Assembly (NCBI GenBank): GCA_025360395.1
Contig: JANYCH010000344.1
Span: forward strand, 1 to 11,658
Reading direction: 5' to 3'
DNA from: Cytophagales bacterium
Lineage (GTDB): Bacteria; Bacteroidota; Bacteroidia; Cytophagales; UBA9547
DNA: 11,658 nucleotides
Shown here piece by piece: positions 6,560 to 11,658 of this stretch. How positions within the stretch are numbered: the first letter of the stretch is position 1; each line of letters starts with the position of its first letter. The translations under genes were made by a program, and so were the position numbers. The notes under the pieces were generated by a model. That model was not told the DNA's origin. It did not search any database and saw only the letters and a list, made by a program, of their open reading frames with translations.

Positions 6560-7657
6560 TCAGCTGTTCTCGAGTAATTTCAATAAAACCTGTTCTGGCG
6601 GGGCCAAAGCAGATGTAGCAGTTTTTTCTATTTCAATCTTTTCAAGCTCTTTTATGTATTTATCCAGCTTTTGATTCTGATAACCTGAAAGTATCAGTGG
6701 ATGTACATAATGTTTTTTGCAGACCGTTTTTGTATTCCCTAAGCATAAAGCAACCTTTTCAATGGCTTGAGCCATATTCCTTTTCAATTGAGCTGGTGTT
6801 TCCGCGCAACCGAGTTCTTTAAAGGCCAATAAACAATTGACTGTTCCAGCCCAGGTCCGGAAATCCTTGCTGGTAAAATCGCCGCCCGAAATTTTTTTGA
6901 TATAGTCGTTTACTTCACCTGAATCAATTGCATGTCTTTTTCCATTTTCGTCAAAATATTGGAAAAGCTCTTTGCCAGGGATGTCTTTACATTGCGCCAC
7001 AATGTTGGCCAACTTCTTGCTCTTCAGGCTAATAGTGTGATAAACTCCTTTTTTTCCTCTAAAAGAAAACCGCATATCACTACCATTAATTTTTATGTGC
7101 CTGTCTTTCATAGTTGAAAGGCCATAAGAACCATAAATCTTCTCATAAAGATTGTTCCCTACCCGAATGCTTGTACGCTCCATTACACTAACAACAGCAG
7201 CTAGCACTTTTTCTTTAGGAAGTTCAGGCCTGTTCAAATCTGTTTGTAGTTGTTGGCGGATTTTAGGCAGTACCCTGCCAAAATCCCTCAACCTGAAATA
7301 TTTAGTTTCATCTCGAAGGGCAATCCAAAGTGGGTGGTAACGGTATTGCTTTCTTCCTTTATTATCTAAACCCGTCACCTGAATATGTCCGTTTTCCTGG
7401 GGACTGATCCAAACTTTTTCCCAGGCAGGAGGAATTACAAGGTCTTTTATCCTTTTCAGAGTATCCTTGTTATTGATTTTTTTTCCATTTAGGAGAAACT
7501 CAAAACTTTTCCCTTTTGAGATTCTTTCAATGCCTGGATCCTTGTCGTTTACATAAATAAGGTCCATTACAGAAGCGCACTCCTCATAATCCCGGGAAAG
7601 CCTGGTAAGTTTCCTTTTTGGAATTTCAACACTCTTATCTCCAGCTCTGATTACCAT
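6560..7657 (-). CDS. DNA topoisomerase IB
   Basis: Type IB topoisomerases relax positive and negative supercoils by nicking one strand through a 3'-phosphotyrosine. The 365 residues fit the bacterial (poxvirus-like) family. An N-terminal domain (~30-110) includes IPPAWEKVWISP and QYRYHPLW. The catalytic domain contains RTSIRVGN with Arg165, the GKKG turn near 201-204, KDFRTWAGT with Arg267, and LGNTKTVCKKHYVHP with the nucleophile Tyr317. All the expected catalytic positions appear present. The start at 7657 is 10 bp after the SDR stop on the minus strand, and the next gene follows after 21 bp, so co-transcription is likely. Relaxing DNA beside Ku and LigD would suit a repair or stress role, but this is inferred from position. 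Confidence 0.95.
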   Translation of the reverse strand: MVIRAGDKSVEIPKRKLTRLSRDYEECASVMDLIYVNDKDPGIERISKGKSFEFLLNGKKINNKDTLKRIKDLVIPPAWEKVWISPQENGHIQVTGLDNKGRKQYRYHPLWIALRDETKYFRLRDFGRVLPKIRQQLQTDLNRPELPKEKVLAAVVSVMERTSIRVGNNLYEKIYGSYGLSTMKDRHIKINGSDMRFSFRGKKGVYHTISLKSKKLANIVAQCKDIPGKELFQYFDENGKRHAIDSGEVNDYIKKISGGDFTSKDFRTWAGTVNCLLAFKELGCAETPAQLKRNMAQAIEKVALCLGNTKTVCKKHYVHPLILSGYQNQKLDKYIKELEKIEIEKTATSALAPPEQVLLKLLENS

Positions 7658-7667
7658 AATTTATCTT

Positions 7668-8534
7668 TTAGCCATTAATAATCTCTCCACCATTAGGATG
7701 TAGAAATTGACCTGTCATATATGAAGAATCTGAACTTGCCAGAAACAAATAGCTTGGGGCAACTTCAACAGGTTCACCTGCTCTTTTCATTGGAACTTGT
7801 TCGCCATGTTTGGCAGCTTTTGCAGGCTCAAAAGAAGATACGATAAGGGGAGTCCATATTGGGCCTGGCGCAACTCCATTTACCCGGATTCCTTTGTCTA
7901 CAAGGTTTGAAGCCAGGCTTCTGGTGAAAGCCACAATTGCACCCTTTGTTGCAGCATAATCCATTAAATGTGAGCTTCCACGATAAGCAACTACTGAAGC
8001 TGAGTTTATTATTGACCCCCCCTTTTTCATATAAGGAACCGCATATTTAGACAGCCATATAATAGAATAGACATTGGTTTCAAAAGTTTTAATCAAATGT
8101 TCAGTAGTGATATCATCCAGCGATTTGCTTTCAAAATGAATAGCAGCATTGTTTACCAGTATGTCTATCCTGCCATATTCGTCCAAAACTTTATCAATTG
8201 CCTTTTTACAGAAATCCTCATTGCTTATATCACCTGGTATATTCAGGCAATTACGGTCGTGGTTTTCCTCTATTGTATTTTTGACTTCTTCAGCGTCGCT
8301 ATGTTCGTTTAAATAAATTATAGCAATATCTGCTCCTTCCTTTGCAAAGAGTAAGGCAACGGCCTTTCCTATCCCGCTGTCTCCGCCAGTAATAACTGCT
8401 ACTTTGTTTAAAAGCTTGCCCGAAGGTTTTTTATTATCTTTTGAAATAGGTTTAGGTTTCATAGCAGATTCAAGTCCCGGTCTAGGTTGCCGCTTGACCG
8501 AACTTGTCGCTTTTTTTGTTTCACCTTTTATCAT
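7668..8534 (-). CDS. SDR-family oxidoreductase (general stress protein 39 / YghA type)
   Basis: This 288-residue classical short-chain dehydrogenase has the NAD(P)-binding motif TGGDSGIG at 49-56, NNAA at 128-131, and the catalytic triad Ser180, Tyr193 and Lys197 (YAATK), followed by NGVAPGPIWTPL. The N-terminal extension RQPRPGLESAMKPKP is typical of the general-stress YdaD/YghA-like branch, whose members reduce aldehydes or related substrates. The substrate here is not known. It is the first gene of the minus-strand cluster that ends with ligD, so any promoter for the operon should lie in the 125-bp gap shared with the divergent nitroreductase gene. Orthologues are often stress-induced, which would match a stress-induced repair operon; that link is inference. 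Confidence 0.92.
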   Translation of the reverse strand: MIKGETKKATSSVKRQPRPGLESAMKPKPISKDNKKPSGKLLNKVAVITGGDSGIGKAVALLFAKEGADIAIIYLNEHSDAEEVKNTIEENHDRNCLNIPGDISNEDFCKKAIDKVLDEYGRIDILVNNAAIHFESKSLDDITTEHLIKTFETNVYSIIWLSKYAVPYMKKGGSIINSASVVAYRGSSHLMDYAATKGAIVAFTRSLASNLVDKGIRVNGVAPGPIWTPLIVSSFEPAKAAKHGEQVPMKRAGEPVEVAPSYLFLASSDSSYMTGQFLHPNGGEIING

Positions 8535-8659
8535 AAATCCATGTTATTCAATAAAATCGTAAAAATTCATGCCAAGCACAGTCATTCTTCGCTGATTTTA
8601 TGCAATCATATTTATATTGGGTTTTCTAAAACTATATGCTGTATTAAAGTATTTATCGT
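8535..8659. promoter_or_regulatory. Divergent intergenic region, likely two promoters
   Basis: These 125 AT-rich bases separate the SDR gene (minus) from the nitroreductase gene (plus), so promoters for both directions should lie here. I found no convincing match to the Bacteroidota -33/-7 pattern; the closest plus-strand candidate is TTGGG near 8617 followed by TATATG about 15 bases later. No Shine-Dalgarno sequence precedes either start, which is usual for the phylum. Confidence 0.4.
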
Positions 8660-9325
8660 ATGGACAATTTGAATAAAGAGATATTAGAGGCCTTTAATTT
8701 TCGTCACGCCTGTAAAGAATTTGATCCCGTAAAAAAGGTTTCTGATGAAGATTTTAACCTTATTCTTGAAACAGCACATCTTTCTCCTAGTTCTTTTGGA
8801 TTGGAACCATGGAAATTTCTTATAGTTCAAAATATGGAACTGAGAGAAAAGATTAGAGAAGTGACCTGGGGAGGTAAAAAACAATTGCCTACAGCAAGTC
8901 ATTTTATTGTGATACTTTACCGGAAGGCTCATTTTATGCGGTACTACTCAGAACACTTGAAATACTTAATGAAAAATGTTCAGAACCTGCCTGATGAAGC
9001 CATAGTGAACAGATCAAAATTTATAGAAACCTTCCAAAAAAGTGATTTCGAATTGATGGATGACAGGACTTTGAATGACTGGTCTTCAAAACAAACTTAT
9101 ATTCCTCTGGCCAATATGATGACAGCCGCTGCATTGCTTAAAATTGACTCGTGCCCTATAGAAGGTTTTGTAGCCAAAGATTTAGAAAAAGTAATAGGTG
9201 AAAATTTTGGAATTAACATGGAGCATTTCGGAATTTCCTGTATGGTCGCGTTTGGATATCGGGTTAATTCACAAAGACCTAAAACAAGACAGCCTATGGA
9301 TGAAATTATAAAATGGTATAATTAA
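8660..9325 (+). CDS. Nitroreductase-family NAD(P)H-dependent oxidoreductase
   Basis: This is an FMN-dependent enzyme of the NfsB/YfkO type that uses NAD(P)H to reduce nitro compounds, quinones or similar electrophiles. The 221 residues are of normal length. The FMN-contacting segments are FRHACKEFD (14-22, matching the KRHSTKAFD region of NfsB) and SPSSFGLEPWKFLIV (42-56). A Gly-rich late strand (EHFGISCMVAFGYR) and the closing KTRQPMDEIIKW are also typical. The active enzyme is usually a homodimer in the cytoplasm. It diverges from the SDR operon and is followed 10 bp later by an ABC ATPase gene, so these two are probably co-transcribed. The true substrate cannot be read from sequence. Confidence 0.92.
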   Translation: MDNLNKEILEAFNFRHACKEFDPVKKVSDEDFNLILETAHLSPSSFGLEPWKFLIVQNMELREKIREVTWGGKKQLPTASHFIVILYRKAHFMRYYSEHLKYLMKNVQNLPDEAIVNRSKFIETFQKSDFELMDDRTLNDWSSKQTYIPLANMMTAAALLKIDSCPIEGFVAKDLEKVIGENFGINMEHFGISCMVAFGYRVNSQRPKTRQPMDEIIKWYN

Positions 9326-9335
9326 AGCTACCGGA

Positions 9336-10310
9336 ATGTTGTTAAAAATCGAAGCTTTAAATTATTCAATAGATGGAAATTCCATATTTGAAAATTTGAA
9401 CCTGAATATTAGCCTCCAAGGAATAACGGCGGTACTTGGAGCTAATGGTTCGGGGAAAAGCACTTTACTTTCATTAATTGCCGGGTATTTACAGCCTCAC
9501 TTAGGACAACTGTCTTTTAATGAAAAAAGAATTATTGGGCCTGACTTCAAACTAATACCTGGTCATCCGGAAATTGCACTGGTAAGGCAGGATATGCGCC
9601 TGACCCCTTATGCAACTGTAAGAGAGAATCTTAGCCATGTCCTACGAACCTATGACGAAATTGGTCAGAATTCACACATAGAAAGACTAAGCAGCATTTT
9701 GGGTTTTGGAAATTATCTTGATAAAACCCTTAAATTTTTATCTGGTGGAGAACAGCAAAGGATTTCAATTGCTGCTGCTTTAGCAAGTAATCCTTCCTTA
9801 CTGTTAATGGATGAGCCTTTTAGCCAGACAGACATTCACCTGAAATCGCAGCTTAAAGTATATTTACAGAATATTGTAAAAGAATTGGGAGTCCGGATCC
9901 TTTTTGTGACTCATGATCCTCAGGAAGCCTTGTCATTAGCAAACAATATTTTAATCCTAAACAGAGGTGAATTTATAGAAGAAGGAACAGGTAAGGAATT
10001 ATATTATAAACCAAAATTTAAAATAACAGCCGAATTAACAGGCTATTGCAATTGGGTTTCCATAGCGAGCCTGATCTCCAAAAAAGCATTAATAGTTGAA
10101 GGAAATTATTTGATAAGACCCGATGAAATTGATATATCATTGGTAGTAAAACCAAACTCTATCAAAGCAAAAGTCCACAGAATTGAATTCTGTGGACTCT
10201 ATAATTTTATTTATCTGAATATTAACGGGGAAGACAATCTCCTGAAAGCAGTTGTAATTTCAAGCTCAACTTTTAATATTGGTCAGGAAGTGTTCTTAAA
10301 TATTAACTAG
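9336..10310 (+). CDS. ABC transporter ATP-binding protein with TOBE-like tail
   Basis: This 324-residue ATPase would energise an importer. Walker A GANGSGKST is at 35-43, the Q-loop at Gln85, the signature LSGGEQQR at 135-142, Walker B LLLMDEPF at 155-162, and the switch His193 in VTHDP. All are intact. Residues ~240-324 form a C-terminal extension of small beta strands (LIRPDEIDISL, then KVHRIEFCGLYNFIYLNI), resembling the TOBE regulatory domain of PotA/CysA/ModC-type importers. No permease or solute-binding protein gene is in the window, so its partner must lie elsewhere or the protein works alone. It follows the nitroreductase gene by 10 bp. The C-terminal region contains a perfect 27-bp DNA palindrome, and its TAG stop overlaps the stop of the convergent cupin gene. 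Substrate class is unknown. Confidence 0.93.
   Translation: MLLKIEALNYSIDGNSIFENLNLNISLQGITAVLGANGSGKSTLLSLIAGYLQPHLGQLSFNEKRIIGPDFKLIPGHPEIALVRQDMRLTPYATVRENLSHVLRTYDEIGQNSHIERLSSILGFGNYLDKTLKFLSGGEQQRISIAAALASNPSLLLMDEPFSQTDIHLKSQLKVYLQNIVKELGVRILFVTHDPQEALSLANNILILNRGEFIEEGTGKELYYKPKFKITAELTGYCNWVSIASLISKKALIVEGNYLIRPDEIDISLVVKPNSIKAKVHRIEFCGLYNFIYLNINGEDNLLKAVVISSSTFNIGQEVFLNIN
10172..10198. repeat. Perfect 27-bp palindrome inside the ABC ATPase gene
   Basis: AGTCCACAGAATT (10172-10184) and AATTCTGTGGACT (10186-10198) are exact reverse complements around one central G. It encodes VHRIEFCGL of the TOBE-like region. As RNA it forms a 12-bp stem with a 3-base loop. On the minus strand the stem is followed by TTTGCTTTGATA, a weakly U-rich tail, 109 bases beyond the cupin stop codon, so it may end the cupin transcript. 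Confidence 0.85.
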
Positions 10311-10831
10311 GCAACCAACGAATTGACAGTTACCTGCCATTTTATGATCAATGGGCCTGAAGTACCTTGTACCGGATCTTTTGATGGTAAAGGAACCTGT
10401 TCAATATTTCTGTCTGTTGCTGGTCTTTCACCTGGCTTGCCATAATTCAGATCGTAGTTCGAACCTGAAGGATATGCGCCTACACATTTAAAGTCATTCT
10501 CAGGTGTAAGGTTCTTATGTGCAACACCGGCCGGGATTACAATCACATCTCCTTTTTTCAAGGTTATGACCTTTCCGTTTTCACCACCAACCTGAAGTTT
10601 GGTTTCACCCTTGTAAACACCCAAAACTTCATGGGCAGTACTATGGTAGTGATGATAGCTGTACACACCATTTTGCCAGGTATTCGTCCAATTATTCTTT
10701 TTAAACCTTCTTGCTATAAAAGCTGCAGGAAATAAGAAAGAAAGTTTCCAGGCAGTTTTGTAAACCACCACAGGCAATTCACTGTTAGGAAATTGGCCGT
10801 CATCGGAAAGGAAGTAATACTCTACTAACAT
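10307..10831 (-). CDS. YjlB-type cupin-domain protein
   Basis: This 174-residue single-domain cupin is a small beta-barrel that usually binds a metal ion. Motif 1 is H61-x-H63-x4-E68-x6-G75 in HHYHSTAHEVLGVYKG, and motif 2 is G94-x5-P100-x-G102-x2-H105 in GDVIVIPAGVAH, so all four usual metal ligands are present. The N-terminus (EYYFLSDDGQFPNSELPVVV) and the late motif NYGKPGERPATDRNI match the YjlB group of uncharacterised Bacillus and Bacteroidota proteins, from memory. No catalytic function is established for that group. There is no signal peptide. The gene converges on the ABC ATPase gene, and the two share the tetranucleotide CTAG as overlapping stop codons. The 10832-10900 gap upstream should hold its promoter, but no clear match is seen. 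Confidence 0.9.
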   Translation of the reverse strand: MLVEYYFLSDDGQFPNSELPVVVYKTAWKLSFLFPAAFIARRFKKNNWTNTWQNGVYSYHHYHSTAHEVLGVYKGETKLQVGGENGKVITLKKGDVIVIPAGVAHKNLTPENDFKCVGAYPSGSNYDLNYGKPGERPATDRNIEQVPLPSKDPVQGTSGPLIIKWQVTVNSLVA

Positions 10832-10901
10832 GATGTAATTGTTTTGTATGTTAAATTAAAAAACAATGCCAGACTGAACCGGTGTTTTGAAAACTCATGT
10901 A

Positions 10902-10942
10902 ATAAAAAAGGCGTTGTGACCTAATCACAACGCCTTTTTTAT
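10902..10942. terminator. Strong bidirectional terminator after the BLUF gene
   Basis: GGCGTTGTGA (10910-10919) pairs perfectly with TCACAACGCC (10925-10934) over the loop CCTAA. Flanking A6 and T6 runs extend the stem to 18 bp. It lies 15 bp beyond the stop of the minus-strand BLUF gene and shields the cupin gene downstream from read-through. Confidence 0.93.
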
Positions 10943-10956
10943 CATGCTAATCTTAG

Positions 10957-11406
10957 TTAGCAAACCATTGGCCCAACAGGGTTATTGTGCACATCCCGTC
11001 TCTGTGACCTTGCCATGTTGCTTATATGCATAAACATTCTTTGGGCAAGATCTGGCCGGGTTTTAAATCCTGCCAATTCAGAGTCAGATGATCCAATCAT
11101 TTTAAATTCGTCGGTTCCGACTACATCCAAAACTATTGGACTTTCAAACATACGACGTGTTATCGGTTGCATTTCTACAAGAAACACATCATTATGCCTT
11201 TCATCCTCAAGAATACGCTCAAAAGCCACTTCAATATCTGCTTTCTCACCTTCTATGAGCTGCAGAAATTCGTTGTTATGAAACAGAAGACAGCTTGTTA
11301 GGTTATTTTCTGAATTATATGATTTGGCCTCTTCAAATATTTTAGCGAGATCATCGCTGCATATTTTGGAAGCTGCATGACTATGATAAATCAATTCATA
11401 TTCCAT
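10957..11406 (-). CDS. Short BLUF-domain protein (putative blue-light sensor)
   Basis: BLUF domains bind FAD and sense blue light through a hydrogen-bond switch around Tyr, Gln and Asn. This 149-residue protein consists of the domain plus a ~50-residue tail. The pattern fits: ELIYHSHA with Tyr7, N31 six residues before Thr37 in NSENNLTS, FLQLIEG with Gln49, then ILEDERH and RRMFESP. The Gly usual after Thr37 is Ser38. The usual F-x-x-W-x-M strand is replaced by F87-E-S-P90-I-V92, so both the semi-conserved Trp and the Met important for signalling are absent. The tail (GTDEFKMIG...RDVHNNPVGPMVC) contains no output domain, as in PixD-like short BLUF proteins that act through partners. It could be a photoreceptor with altered behaviour or a non-sensing relative. 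It is a single-gene unit closed by a strong terminator. Confidence 0.87.
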   Translation of the reverse strand: MEYELIYHSHAASKICSDDLAKIFEEAKSYNSENNLTSCLLFHNNEFLQLIEGEKADIEVAFERILEDERHNDVFLVEMQPITRRMFESPIVLDVVGTDEFKMIGSSDSELAGFKTRPDLAQRMFMHISNMARSQRRDVHNNPVGPMVC

Positions 11407-11658
11407 AACTGTACAATTTAAGTACGGCTATAAATAAAAAGTCATGCCACATATTAGAATATAATTTTATAAGATCGGGTATGTTAGTTTGGTTTAACTA
11501 TGCAGGTTTTTGTATCAACATTTGACCCTCGACCTAGAATATTATAGAGGAATGATTTTCGTTTTATTTGGGCGCCAAATTCCGGCTATTCATTGCGTGT
11601 GACGTGAATCGATTTACTGAAAGATAAATCGAATGTCGAATAAGAGATGGCAGTCGGC
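11407..11658. other. Gene-free 252-bp stretch upstream of the BLUF gene
   Basis: No open frame of note, RNA gene or clear Bacteroidota promoter is seen. The part next to the BLUF start is AT-rich and should hold its promoter. Two dyads are visible farther out: ATTTGG-GCG-CCAAAT at 11566-11580, and TCGATTTA (11609-11616) with TAAATCGA (11625-11632) around 8 bases. Either could be an operator for this gene or for a gene beyond the window. Confidence 0.5.

Noticed and set aside
8535..8659. Specific -33/-7 promoter boxes for the divergent genes.
   Set aside because: Candidates match the TTTG / TAnnTTTG pattern too poorly to assign positions; only the region as a whole is reported.
10985..11281. 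A 98-codon plus-strand open frame opposite the BLUF gene.
   Set aside because: It is antisense to a recognisable BLUF domain and its Ser/Ile/Arg-rich product lacks any family feature.

Overview
The window reads as chromosomal DNA of a member of the Bacteroidota. The support is: two proteins with type IX secretion (T9SS) type A C-terminal sorting domains, signal peptides cleaved just before Gln, a near absence of Shine-Dalgarno sequences, an AT-leaning composition, and a LigD of PE-LIG-POL order. No genus can be assigned from sequence alone. I see no tRNA, rRNA, CRISPR array, transposase, integrase or phage gene.

Region 1 (1-2755, plus strand) is a patchwork. It holds the 3' end of one T9SS-exported protein and then a complete T9SS protein made of seven FG-GAP-like repeats, predicted to fold as a seven-bladed beta-propeller. 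The two share an 88% identical 162-bp 3' end. A cluster of REP-like palindromes follows. It abuts an orphan 3' fragment of leuD (isopropylmalate isomerase small subunit), and then comes a small secreted protein of unknown function. The start codon of that protein lies inside a perfect hairpin. A strong bidirectional terminator separates this region from the next.

Region 2 (2817-8534, minus strand) is a compact five-gene cluster, in transcription order: SDR oxidoreductase (general-stress type), DNA topoisomerase IB, a small Lys-rich DUF6496-like protein, Ku, and LigD. ku and ligD overlap by 4 bp (ATGA) and encode a complete bacterial non-homologous end-joining (NHEJ) machine. The close packing of topoisomerase IB and the small basic protein ahead of them suggests a DNA-damage or stationary-phase stress operon.

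Region 3 (8660-10310, plus strand) is divergent from region 2. A nitroreductase-family flavoprotein gene is followed 10 bp later by an ABC-transporter ATPase with a TOBE-like tail but no permease in view. The ATPase gene carries a perfect 27-bp palindrome inside its coding sequence. It ends tail to tail with the next gene, and the two stop codons share a single CTAG.

Region 4 (10307-11658) has, on the minus strand, a YjlB-type cupin and a short BLUF-domain protein, a blue-light flavin photoreceptor family. The BLUF protein lacks the usual Trp and Met of the signalling strand. A strong bidirectional terminator lies between these two genes. The last 250 bases hold no gene but contain two small dyads.

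Taken together, regions 2-4 look like a stress, redox and DNA-repair neighbourhood, while region 1 shows recombination and gene decay. The functional links between genes are inferred from spacing and orientation only.
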